In this document: one piece after another, positions 44,632-52,518 of the stretch | Layout: the number at the start of each line of letters is the position of its first letter | Position numbering within the stretch: position 1 is the stretch's first letter | NCBI RefSeq assembly: GCF_030065885.1 | Contig: NZ_JASJCS010000002.1 | Location: 1-64,000, forward strand | DNA length: 64,000 nucleotides | Source: Ilumatobacter sp. | Lineage (GTDB): Bacteria; Actinomycetota; Acidimicrobiia; Acidimicrobiales; Ilumatobacteraceae | Reading direction: 5' to 3' | Program-made: the position numbers and the translations under genes | The notes under the pieces: model-generated | Database searches by the model: none | The model's input: the letters and a program-made list of their open reading frames with translations, nothing else | Told to the model about the DNA's origin: nothing

Positions 44632-44676
44632 ATGCGGTACAGGGGCGAGCGAACGGGTCGGGATCGGTGTCGGTGA
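44632..44676 (+). CDS. Putative leaderless 14-aa leader ORF coupled to ABC transporter
   Basis: MRYRGERTGRDRCR, with six Arg and one Cys. Its TGA (44674-44676) overlaps the GTG at 44673 of the ATPase gene as GTGA. The layout repeats that seen at ispH. The Arg-rich content could make it a sensor of arginine or nitrogen status, which is speculation; it may also be a chance ORF. Confidence 0.4.
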   Translation: MRYRGERTGRDRCR

Positions 44677-45422
44677 CCAGCGCCGTGGGCACCGAGTCCC
44701 TGTCGTTCCAGGGCATCGGGATGGTCTTCCCCGACGGCACCGAGGCCGTGCGCGACGTCTCGTTCGACGTCAGCAAGGGCGAGTTCGTCACCATCGTCGG
44801 CCCCTCCGGCTGCGGCAAGTCGACGCTGCTGAAGATCGCCTCGGGTCTCCTCGAGCCGACCTCCGGCACCGTCGAGGTCGATCGACAACGGATCGGCTAC
44901 GTGTTCCAGGACGCGACGCTGCTCCACTGGCGCACCGTGCTCGGCAACGTCGAGCTGTTCGGCGAGCTCCACGACGTCCCCAAGGACGAGCGCCGACGGA
45001 AGGCGCACGAGGCGATCCAGCTCGTCGGGCTGTCGGGGTTCGAGAACCACTACCCGAAGTCGCTCTCGGGCGGCATGAAGATGCGGGCATCGCTCGCCCG
45101 CACGCTGACGCTCAGCCCCCCGGTGTTCCTGTTCGACGAGCCGTTCGGCGCGGTGGACGAGATCACCCGAGAGCACCTGAACGAGGAGACGCAGCAGCTC
45201 TTCCAGAGCGAGGGGTTCGCCGGCCTGTTCATCACCCACAGCATCAGCGAGGCGGTGTTCATGAGCACCCGGGTGCTGGTGATGTCGGCACGGCCCGGCC
45301 GGATCGTGGCCGAGTTCGAGGTGCCGTTCGAGTACCCGCGATCGCCCGAGCTGCGGTTCGACGCCGACTTCGCCCGGCTGAGCGGCGAGATCTCCCACGA
45401 GCTGCGAGGATCCCACGCATGA
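44673..45422 (+). CDS. SsuB/TauB-type ABC transporter ATP-binding protein
   Basis: About 249 aa. Walker A GPSGCGKST, Q-loop VFQDATLLHWRTV, signature LSGGMKMRASLA, Walker B VFLFDEPFGAVD and H-loop ITHSISEA. The sequence fits the nitrate/sulfonate/taurine/pyrimidine-precursor (SsuB) family. A GTG two codons earlier (44667) is equally possible; 44673 was chosen because it overlaps the leader ORF stop. Its own stop overlaps the permease ATG as ATGA. Confidence 0.92.
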   Translation: MTSAVGTESLSFQGIGMVFPDGTEAVRDVSFDVSKGEFVTIVGPSGCGKSTLLKIASGLLEPTSGTVEVDRQRIGYVFQDATLLHWRTVLGNVELFGELHDVPKDERRRKAHEAIQLVGLSGFENHYPKSLSGGMKMRASLARTLTLSPPVFLFDEPFGAVDEITREHLNEETQQLFQSEGFAGLFITHSISEAVFMSTRVLVMSARPGRIVAEFEVPFEYPRSPELRFDADFARLSGEISHELRGSHA

Positions 45423-46297
45423 CGGTCACCGATCAGCAGGCCGGCACCGGCGCGACGCCCACCAACGTGTCGCTCGACGACGTGCCCGTCGTCCCCGCCG
45501 GGCCCAGCCGCGCGAAGACGATCGCGCTCAACGTCCTGCCGCCCGTCGTGCTCGGCATCCTGGTGCTGGCGGGCTGGTACTTCGTCTCGTATGTCATGCT
45601 CGACGACACCCGCCGCTTCCTGCTCGAGCCGCCGCATCTCGTGCTCGAGGTCGGGTTCCTCGACTGGGACAACTTCTCCGAGATCCTCCAGGGCCTGTGG
45701 TCGAGCACCAGGGTCGCCGTCATCGGCCTCACCATCTCGATCGCGATCGGGTTCTCGCTTGCGATCATCATGAGCCAGTCGAAGCTGTTCGAGCGGGCGA
45801 TCTTCCCGTACATGGTGACGCTCCAAGCGATCCCGATCCTCGCGATCGTGCCGCTGATCAGCTTCTGGTGGGGCACGGGGCAACGCTCACGCGTCGTGGT
45901 GTGCATCATCATCTCGCTCTTCCCGATCATCGTGAACACGCTGTTCGGGCTGCAGTCGGCCGAGCGGGGCATGCACGACCTGTTCACCCTCCACCGCGCG
46001 TCGCGGCTCACACGGCTGCGCAAGCTCATGTTCCCCGCCGCACTGCCGGCCATCTTCGCCGGCCTCCGCATCTCGGCCGGCCTGTCGGTGATCGGTGCGA
46101 TCGTCGGCGACTTCTTCTTCGGCCGCGGCGACGTGGGCATCGGCCAGCTGCTCCGCCGCTACGCCAACAACCTCGACGGCGAGCAGCTGCTGGCCTCGGT
46201 GATCATGTCCTCGGTGCTCGGTGTGGCCGTCTTCCTGCTCTTCGGCTGGATCCAGAACCGTGTGATCGGCAAGTGGTACGACGCGGCCGGCGCGTGA
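45419..46297 (+). CDS. ABC transporter permease, SsuC/TauC family
   Basis: 292 aa with about six membrane helices from residue 38 on. The EAA-type cytoplasmic loop is HRASRLTRLRKLMFPAALPAIFAGLRI, and YMVTLQAIPILAIVPLISFWWG is typical of the family. Translationally coupled to the ATPase. Forms the channel for the substrate delivered by the binding protein 52 bp downstream. Confidence 0.92.
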   Translation: MTVTDQQAGTGATPTNVSLDDVPVVPAGPSRAKTIALNVLPPVVLGILVLAGWYFVSYVMLDDTRRFLLEPPHLVLEVGFLDWDNFSEILQGLWSSTRVAVIGLTISIAIGFSLAIIMSQSKLFERAIFPYMVTLQAIPILAIVPLISFWWGTGQRSRVVVCIIISLFPIIVNTLFGLQSAERGMHDLFTLHRASRLTRLRKLMFPAALPAIFAGLRISAGLSVIGAIVGDFFFGRGDVGIGQLLRRYANNLDGEQLLASVIMSSVLGVAVFLLFGWIQNRVIGKWYDAAGA

Positions 46298-46349
46298 GCC
46301 ACGACATTCTCAACCACCCACTGCATCGAACGAACCCTGGGGAGGGGTC

Positions 46350-47588
46350 ATGAAGAGGAACAGACGATCACGGATCGTTGCAACCGTGCTGGCCTTCGGT
46401 GTCATCGCCGCCGCATGTGGCGACGATGACGACGACGCGACCGACACGACCGAAGCCGAGACCACCGACGCCGACGACGGAGCGGACGGCGACACCACCG
46501 ACGGCACCGACGCAGACGCCGACGCGGACGCCGGTGATGGTGGTGGTGAGTCGGCGGTGGGTGTTGATCTGTCGGGTGTGTGTCCGAGTCCGTTGGTGGT
46601 GCAGACGGATTGGTTCCCCGAGGCTGAGCACGGGATGCTGTACGAGTTGATCGGTGACGATTACACGGTCGATACGGACAACAAGATCGTGTCGGGTTCG
46701 ATGGTGTTGGGTGGTCAGGATCTGGGGATCGATTTCGAGGTCCGCACGGGTGGTCCGGCGATCGGGTTCGCGCCGGTGGCGTCGTACATGGCGACCGATG
46801 ATTCGATCCATCTCGGCTATGCGACGACCGATGGGCAGATCCTGCGGTTCGAGGAGACGCCGTTGTTGTCGGTGTTGGCGCCGTTGGAGCAGAACCCGCA
46901 GATCATCATGTGGGATCCCGAGACGTACCCCGATGTCGAGACGATCGCGGATCTCGGTGAGGCCGGGGTGACGATCAACTTGTTCGCGGGTGGCACGTTC
47001 GCGGACGTGTTCGTCGCCCAGGGGATCTGGTCGGAGGATCAGATCGATCCGTCCTATGACGGTTCGCCGGCGCGGTTCATCTCAGAGGGCGGCGCGATCG
47101 CCCAGCAGGGCTTCGCGTCAGCGGAGGTGTACACCTACGAGTTCGAGTTCGAGGAGTGGGGTAAGCCGGTTGCGTTCCAGACCCTGCACGATGCCGGGTT
47201 CCAGGTGTACTCACAGACGATCGGGGTGCGTCCCGCCGACCTCGAGACGCTGCGGCCCTGTCTGGAGCAGGTGGTGCCGATCATGCAGCAGGCCGTGGTC
47301 GATTACTCGGCGTCGCCTGATCGGGCGAACGCGATCATCGTCGACGCGGTCGAGCAGTACGCCGACTTCTGGGTGTACAGCCCCGAGCTGGCCGACTTCT
47401 CGATCGCCAAGCAGACCGAGCTCGGCCTGGTCGGCAACGGTCCCGACTCGACGGTCGGCAACATGGAAGAAGCCCGCGTCCAGACCGTCATCGACCAGGT
47501 CCGCGACGCCGGCCTCGACATCCCCGACGACCTCGGCGTCGACGACCTGATCACCAACGAGTTCATCGACGACAGCATCGGATTCTGA
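46350..47588 (+). CDS. NMT1/SsuA-type substrate-binding lipoprotein
   Basis: 412 aa. Signal peptide with lipobox VIAAAC (Cys about residue 23), then about 45 residues of Asp/Thr/Ala-rich linker, then a periplasmic-binding fold beginning CPSPLVVQTDWFPEAEHG; the WFPEAEHG segment is typical of NMT1/THI5-like proteins that bind nitrogenous ring compounds or sulfonates. A strong GGGGAGGGG ribosome binding site precedes the ATG. Odd: from about 46540 to 47320 third codon positions are rich in G and T (GGT, GTG, GAT), while the flanking ends use C-ending codons like the neighbours. Confidence 0.9.
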   Translation: MKRNRRSRIVATVLAFGVIAAACGDDDDDATDTTEAETTDADDGADGDTTDGTDADADADAGDGGGESAVGVDLSGVCPSPLVVQTDWFPEAEHGMLYELIGDDYTVDTDNKIVSGSMVLGGQDLGIDFEVRTGGPAIGFAPVASYMATDDSIHLGYATTDGQILRFEETPLLSVLAPLEQNPQIIMWDPETYPDVETIADLGEAGVTINLFAGGTFADVFVAQGIWSEDQIDPSYDGSPARFISEGGAIAQQGFASAEVYTYEFEFEEWGKPVAFQTLHDAGFQVYSQTIGVRPADLETLRPCLEQVVPIMQQAVVDYSASPDRANAIIVDAVEQYADFWVYSPELADFSIAKQTELGLVGNGPDSTVGNMEEARVQTVIDQVRDAGLDIPDDLGVDDLITNEFIDDSIGF

Positions 47589-47617
47589 CGGCGACCTGAC
47601 CACGATCCCGTGCCGCA

Positions 47618-47649
47618 CCGGGGGCCGGCGCTCACGCGCCGGTCCCCGG
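47618..47649. terminator. Hairpin terminator after ABC transporter operon
   Basis: 14-bp arms (47618-47631 and 47636-47649), one G-U pair, loop TCAC; 30 bases after the binding-protein stop and 43 bases before the Rieske gene. It separates the transporter from the oxygenase transcript. Confidence 0.75.
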
Positions 47650-47691
47650 TCCGCGTGATGTGGTCGATCGCCGATTTGGGAGACTGCACCG

Positions 47692-48927
47692 ATGGGCAAC
47701 TCGAGCGGGGACGGCCGGGCGTACGGGCGAGCCACCGGGTCCTGGGACAGCGAGCTCGTCGAGGTCGGCGCCGGCACCCCGTCGGGCGAGCTGCTGCGGC
47801 GGTACTGGCACCCGTTTGCACGGTCGAGTGAGGCCACGGCGGTGCCCCGGGAGGTCCGGGTGCTCGGCGAGGATCTCGTCCTGTTCCGCACCCTCGACGG
47901 CGCGCCCGGCCTGGTCACGCCGCGGTGCTGTCATCGCGGCACGACGCTGTACTACGGCAAGGTCGAAGCGGAAGGGATCCGCTGCCCGTACCACGGTTGG
48001 CTGTTCGCCGAGGACGGCCGCTGTCTCGATCAGCCGTGCGAACCCGACCGCGGCCGCAACCGTGACTCGTACCGCCAGCCCTGGTATCCGGTCGTCGAGT
48101 ACCACGGGTTGGTCTTCGCCTACCTCGGGCCGGCCGACAAGCAGCCGGTGTTCCCCCGCTACGACATCTTCGAGGGCCTCGACCCCGACACGGAGGAGAT
48201 CGTGATCGTCGATCACTTCGCGTTCGGCGGCCCCTCCGATGCGCCGTGCAACTGGTTCCAGACGCACGAGAACGCGATGGACCCGTATCACGTGTTCATC
48301 CTGCACAACGCGATCAGCGGGCCGCAGTTCGACCCGAGGCTCGAGATCTGGCCGCAGATCGACTGGCAGCGCAACGACATCGGGGTCACGGCGACACAGG
48401 ACCGCGAGCTCCCCGACGGCACGACGCTGCACCGCATCACCGAAGTCCGCATGCCGACGATGCGTGTGATCCCGACCCCGACGCTGACGGTGCTCGGCAC
48501 GACCAACAACCTCTCGTGGGCCCTGCCGATCGACGACACCAACACGCGGGTGTACGCGATGGTGCGCAAGCCGAGGGGCCGCCCGCCGCAGGGCCTTCCG
48601 GTGTACGGCGACGGCAAGAGTTGGTTCGACCTGACCGACGACGAGCACCAGCGCTACCCCGGCGACTACGAGGCGCAGGTGGGACAGGGCGCGATCACGC
48701 TGCACTCCGAGGAGCGACTGTCGTCGAGCGACCGCGGCGTGTCGATGGTCCGCCGCCAGTTCAAGGAGCAGGTTCGACGTGTGGCCGACGGACTCGACCC
48801 GGCCGGGGTGGAGTTCGACGAGTCCCGTGCCGTGCAGTCGGTGATCGCCGGCAACTACATCGTCGGCCCCGAGACCGACCTGTCGACGATCCCCCTCGCA
48901 CACACGCTCGAGCAGCCCGCCGACTGA
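47692..48927 (+). CDS. Rieske non-haem iron oxygenase
   Basis: 411 aa. Rieske [2Fe-2S] ligands C79, H81 (CCHRG) and C98, H101 (CPYHGW). The mononuclear iron site is in NWFQTHENAMDPYHVFILH (about residues 185-203). Resembles phthalate-dioxygenase-like and O-/N-demethylating Rieske enzymes. It needs a reductase that is not encoded here. Adjacent to a transporter for nitrogenous ring compounds, so ring hydroxylation or N-demethylation is plausible. GGGAG lies about 9 nt before the ATG. Confidence 0.92.
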   Translation: MGNSSGDGRAYGRATGSWDSELVEVGAGTPSGELLRRYWHPFARSSEATAVPREVRVLGEDLVLFRTLDGAPGLVTPRCCHRGTTLYYGKVEAEGIRCPYHGWLFAEDGRCLDQPCEPDRGRNRDSYRQPWYPVVEYHGLVFAYLGPADKQPVFPRYDIFEGLDPDTEEIVIVDHFAFGGPSDAPCNWFQTHENAMDPYHVFILHNAISGPQFDPRLEIWPQIDWQRNDIGVTATQDRELPDGTTLHRITEVRMPTMRVIPTPTLTVLGTTNNLSWALPIDDTNTRVYAMVRKPRGRPPQGLPVYGDGKSWFDLTDDEHQRYPGDYEAQVGQGAITLHSEERLSSSDRGVSMVRRQFKEQVRRVADGLDPAGVEFDESRAVQSVIAGNYIVGPETDLSTIPLAHTLEQPAD

Positions 48928-48947
48928 ACCGCTCGCGTATCGACTCG

Positions 48948-48997
48948 GCCGATCCGGCTCGGCCGGACGGCGAAGCAAGATCAACTCAGTCGCGGGT
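48948..48997. repeat. 50-bp direct repeat, copy 1
   Basis: Begins GCCGATCCGGCTCGGCCGG and ends CAACTCAGTCGCGGGT. Contains a bulged hairpin (CCG-A-TCCGGC / GCCGGA-CGG). Lies just after the Rieske stop; identical to copy 2 except for two bases (AA against CC). Confidence 0.75.
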
Positions 48998-49066
48998 GTA
49001 CTCGGGCGAGCGTCGAAGCGGCGGGGCCGAGGCGCCGCTGCGGAGACGGTGAGCTCGGGAGGTGGA

Positions 49067-49116
49067 GCCGATCCGGCTCGGCCGGACGGCGAAGCCCGAT
49101 CAACTCAGTCGCGGGT
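49067..49116. repeat. 50-bp direct repeat, copy 2
   Basis: Second copy, 119 bp downstream of the first. Its last 12 bases are the 3' end and stop codon of the pterin-synthase-like gene on the minus strand, so copy 1 probably arose by duplication of that gene end with its terminator hairpin. Between the copies (48998-49066) nothing else is visible. Confidence 0.75.
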
Positions 49117-49482
49117 CAGCTCGACGATGCGGCACCGGTCGAACTCGCTGGCCTCCTCGAGCGAGACCGAGTGCAGCGTCGGGAGCTCGACGACGAGGGC
49201 GTCCCACAGCCGGCGGACGATCTCTTCGACGGTCGGCTCGCGGTCCCACAACAGCGGCGTGTAGCCCTTCCACTCCCCCACGTCCTCGCTCGTGAGGTAG
49301 TGGTGGCGCCACGGTTCGACGGTCCGGAGCAGGAGATGCTCGAGGTCGTCGGCCGGGTACACCTTGTCGCCGCCGGGGTCCCCGGCGAGGGTGGCGGACA
49401 CGGTCCAGGCGTGCGTGTGGATCAAGCCGTCGACGCGGTGGCCCCACCGGGCCTGCACCGATGCGCTCAGCGTCATCCGCAT
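49105..49482 (-). CDS. 6-pyruvoyl-tetrahydropterin synthase/QueD-like protein lacking the catalytic Cys
   Basis: 125 aa T-fold. Zinc ligands H15 (WGHRV), H22 and H24 (IHTHAW) are kept, but the seven residues between H15 and H22 contain no Cys, where PTPS and QueD have their catalytic Cys. A C-terminal Glu region (EFDRCRIVE) that would bind the pterin ring remains. Start overlaps the FAD oxidoreductase stop as TGATG. It may perform a side reaction or a non-standard pterin chemistry. Confidence 0.75.
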   Translation of the reverse strand: MRMTLSASVQARWGHRVDGLIHTHAWTVSATLAGDPGGDKVYPADDLEHLLLRTVEPWRHHYLTSEDVGEWKGYTPLLWDREPTVEEIVRRLWDALVVELPTLHSVSLEEASEFDRCRIVELTRD

Positions 49483-51083
49483 CAGGACGCCCTCCTCCCC
49501 GGTCGACGGATGGACGAGCCCGGCCGACCGGACCGCCGGAGGTCAGCGAGCACCGCGTCGGCTGCGTTGCGGCCCGGCGCTCCGAAGACGCCGGCCCCGG
49601 GGAAGGTGCCGGCACCCGACAGGTAGAGGCCGTCGATGGGTGTGCGGTGCCGCGTCGTCTCGCGCTGGCGCCCGAGCAGCGTCACGAGCGGTGCCGCCGC
49701 GAAGGACGGCGTGTGACCACGGTGCATCGAGAACTCCCGTTCGTATCGATCGGGCGTCATCGCCCGCCACCGGTCGATCTCCAGCGTGCCGGGCTCGTAG
49801 AACGTGTCGAGCACTGCGAGCCAGCGCTCGGGCTCGCTCGACCCGGCCCAACCGCCTTCGAGCGCATACGGCGTGAACAGCACTTCGAGCGACAGCACGT
49901 GCTCCCCCTCGCGAACCTGCATGTCGGCGTCGAGCACGGTCGGCACGTTGACGAGCATCGTCGGAGCCGGCGCGACGCGACCGGCAGCGCGCAGCTCGTG
50001 GGCCTCGGCCAGCTGCTCCAGCGAGGGCGAGATGACGCTCGTCGGGGCGAGCAGGTCGGCGCCCGGGGCAACGGCGTCGAGTCGATCGGCCACCGCGAAC
50101 CGCGGCAACCGGGTGAGCACCGCGTCGATCTTCGACTCGTAGCCGTCCTGCACGGGCCGCGCCCGCCAGTCGTCGACCAGTCGCCGCGCGGCTGGTGGCG
50201 GGTCGTCGATCCAGTCGACGAACACCCGATGCGGGTCGCAGGCGGCGACGACGACGTCGGCGGTCAGACGTTCCCCACTCTCGAGCTGCACGCCGAGGAC
50301 GGCCCCGTCGCTGACCATGAGCGCCGACACGCGGCTGTCGCAGCGGACACGCCCGCCCGCCGCCTCGAAGCTCGCACGCGTCGCATCGGTGAGGGCGCCG
50401 CTCCCGCCGGCCGGTCGCCCGGTCTTGAGGAGGTGGCGCGTCGCGTACAGCGCCGCGGCGGTGCCGGTGCCGGGCGCGGTTGGCGGCGCGCCCCAGACCG
50501 TCGGCCCGGTACTGATGCCGGGGAGTGGGAGGTGCCAGTCGTCGAAGTACTCCGCCATGACGTCGATGACGCTGCGCCGGCTCCAATCGAGCAGGCGTGC
50601 CGCGCCGGCGGCACGGTGGGCGGCCACCCGACGCAGCATCCGCCCCGTCGAGGGCGTCGTCCTCGCCATCTCGAGCGCGAGGCGGGCGACCGGCAGCGCG
50701 TCGTCGAGGTAGCGGCGGTACCCGGCGACCTGCGATGGATGGGTCTGGTGCAGCGCGTCGAGGTGGCGCTCGACGTCGTGGAAGAACAGCCACGGTTCGG
50801 TCCCGTCGTGGAACTGGTGGACGGCGCTCACCTCGGACTCGAGGTAGCGCAGGCCGTACGCCGTGAGATCGAGCTCGTCGATGATCGGCATGCCGCGCAC
50901 CATCGTGTGGTCGCAGTTGCAGATGTTGAACCGTGCGTCGAGGTCGTGAACAGTCGATGCGCAACCGCCGACGTCGGGGCGGGCCTCGACCAGGACGGTG
51001 TCGACGCCGGCCCTCGCGAGATAGGCGCCGCAGATCAGGCCGTTGTGCCCACCACCCACCACCAGCACCGTCGCGTCCGTCAT
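49482..51083 (-). CDS. FAD-dependent oxidoreductase, phytoene dehydrogenase/PYROXD2-like
   Basis: About 533 aa. N-terminal dinucleotide fold VLVVGGGHNGLICGAYLARAG, VEARPDVGGCASTV, and the C-terminal FAD motif GLYLSGAGTFPGAGVFGAPGRNAA. Related to carotenoid desaturases/isomerases and PYROXD2, but there are no other carotenoid genes here. The ATG at 51083 has GGAGG 5 nt upstream; the GTG two codons earlier would overlap that site. Coupled to the pterin-synthase-like gene downstream. Confidence 0.88.
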   Translation of the reverse strand: MTDATVLVVGGGHNGLICGAYLARAGVDTVLVEARPDVGGCASTVHDLDARFNICNCDHTMVRGMPIIDELDLTAYGLRYLESEVSAVHQFHDGTEPWLFFHDVERHLDALHQTHPSQVAGYRRYLDDALPVARLALEMARTTPSTGRMLRRVAAHRAAGAARLLDWSRRSVIDVMAEYFDDWHLPLPGISTGPTVWGAPPTAPGTGTAAALYATRHLLKTGRPAGGSGALTDATRASFEAAGGRVRCDSRVSALMVSDGAVLGVQLESGERLTADVVVAACDPHRVFVDWIDDPPPAARRLVDDWRARPVQDGYESKIDAVLTRLPRFAVADRLDAVAPGADLLAPTSVISPSLEQLAEAHELRAAGRVAPAPTMLVNVPTVLDADMQVREGEHVLSLEVLFTPYALEGGWAGSSEPERWLAVLDTFYEPGTLEIDRWRAMTPDRYEREFSMHRGHTPSFAAAPLVTLLGRQRETTRHRTPIDGLYLSGAGTFPGAGVFGAPGRNAADAVLADLRRSGRPGSSIRRPGRRAS

Positions 51084-51150
51084 GCCCACCTCCGGACCCG
51101 GACGGTAGTGGAGCCCGGATCGGGGGGCTCACCCGTTGTGCCGAGTCGGC

Positions 51151-52410
51151 TCACGCGCCGGCGCGTTCGAGCAGGACGTGCAGCAGGACGTCGGCGCCGG
51201 CCGCGAGGTCGGCGGGGTGCGTCAGCTCGGCGATGTTGTGGCTCAGACCCTCGACGCTCGGCGTGAAGATCATCGCCGTGGGACAGACCCGGGCGAGCAT
51301 CTGCGCGTCGTGTCCTGCACCACTCGGCAGCCGCTGCGTCGAGTGGCCCAATCTCCGTGCCACGCGCTCGACGGCGTCGACCATCGACGGATCGAACTCC
51401 ACCGGCGCGAAGCGAGCGAGGCTCCGCTGCGAGACCTCGACGACTTCGTCGCCGGCTGCGGCTGCGACGAACTCCCGGGTCCGTTCCTCGGCGAGCTGGA
51501 GCGCCTCCTCGTCGGTGTTGCGGAGATCGACGGTCAGCGTGACCGACGCCGGCACGACGTTGACCAGGTTCGGATGGGCGTCCAGCCGGCCGACCGTGCC
51601 GACCTGGTCCGCACCCAGCTCGCCGGTGAGATCGCGCACGAACGACGTGATCTGCGCTGCGACCAGCATCGGGTCGCGCCGCAGCCGCATCGGCGTGGTC
51701 CCGGCGTGTGCCGAGCGGCCCGAGATCATGAGCTCGGTCCAGGAGATCCCCTGCACGCCGGTGACGACGCCGATCGTGACGCCGGCGTCCTCGAGGATCG
51801 GGCCCTGCTCGATGTGGAGCTCGACGAAGCAGTGCGGGAACGCCGCCGCCGGCGCCGGGCGCGGGCCTGCGTAGCCGATGCGCTCGAGCTCGTCCCCGAG
51901 CCGTGCGCCGTCGTCGACGGCTCGCACGTCGAGCGCGTCCTCGACCCCGAGACCGCCGACGTACACCAGGCTGCCGAGCATGTCCGGCGGGAAGCGGGCG
52001 CCTTCCTCGTCGGTGAAGAACGCCACGGTCACCCCACGTTCGGTGGTGACGTCGTGCGTGATGAGCGTCTCGATCACCTCGAGGCCGGCGATCACGCCGA
52101 GGTTGCCGTCGAACCTGCCCCCGGTGGCGACGGTGTCGATGTGCGATCCCGTCATCACGGGGGCGAGCGTGGGATCGCTCCCCTCGCGAGTCGCGAACAC
52201 GTTGCCGATCCGATCGATCTCGACGCGCAGGCCGAGGTCGCGCATCCAGGTGACCACCAGGTCGCGCCCCTGCCGGTCGTCGTCGGTGAGCGCCAGCCGC
52301 GACGAACCGCGTTCGCCGTTCGGGCCCAGCACGGCTCCGATCTCGCCGAGCGCCTCGATCCGCGCGACCAGGCGGTCGGCGTCGATGCGGAGCTCCGGGA
52401 TGTCGGTCAC
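51151..52410 (-). CDS. M20 Zn-dependent amidohydrolase (allantoate/N-carbamoyl-amino-acid type)
   Basis: 419 aa. GSHIDTVATGGRFDGNLGV and FFTDEEGARFPPDMLGS carry the bimetal ligands, HIEQGPILEDAGVTIGVV and ISGRSAHAGTTPM the dimerisation/substrate region, and PSGAGHDAQMLARVCPTAMIFTPSVEGLSHN the C-terminal substrate-binding part. These match the AllC/HyuC/beta-ureidopropionase group, which hydrolyses carbamoyl compounds from purine, pyrimidine or hydantoin breakdown. The GTG at 52410 has TACTGT 8 nt upstream. Confidence 0.92.
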   Translation of the reverse strand: MTDIPELRIDADRLVARIEALGEIGAVLGPNGERGSSRLALTDDDRQGRDLVVTWMRDLGLRVEIDRIGNVFATREGSDPTLAPVMTGSHIDTVATGGRFDGNLGVIAGLEVIETLITHDVTTERGVTVAFFTDEEGARFPPDMLGSLVYVGGLGVEDALDVRAVDDGARLGDELERIGYAGPRPAPAAAFPHCFVELHIEQGPILEDAGVTIGVVTGVQGISWTELMISGRSAHAGTTPMRLRRDPMLVAAQITSFVRDLTGELGADQVGTVGRLDAHPNLVNVVPASVTLTVDLRNTDEEALQLAEERTREFVAAAAGDEVVEVSQRSLARFAPVEFDPSMVDAVERVARRLGHSTQRLPSGAGHDAQMLARVCPTAMIFTPSVEGLSHNIAELTHPADLAAGADVLLHVLLERAGA

Positions 52411-52418
52411 GAGCCGAG

Positions 52419-52424
52419 ACAGTA
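52419..52424 (-). promoter_or_regulatory. -10 box, M20 amidohydrolase
   Basis: TACTGT on the minus strand, 8-nt spacer to the GTG at 52410. Confidence 0.5.
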
Positions 52425-52480
52425 GCCACGGGCGACGGCCCCGGAATAGCGGCTGGTGAGCGGGGGTTGAACTTCATGAC

Positions 52481-52500
52481 GGCACCGGCCGTTCGGTGCC
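52481..52500 (+). other. Hairpin in leader of M50 protease gene
   Basis: GGCACCG and CGGTGCC (7 bp, perfect) around a GCCGTT loop, ending 18 nt before the ATG at 52519. It could mask or position the ribosome binding region. Confidence 0.4.
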
Positions 52501-52518
52501 AGAAAGACCCACCCCATC

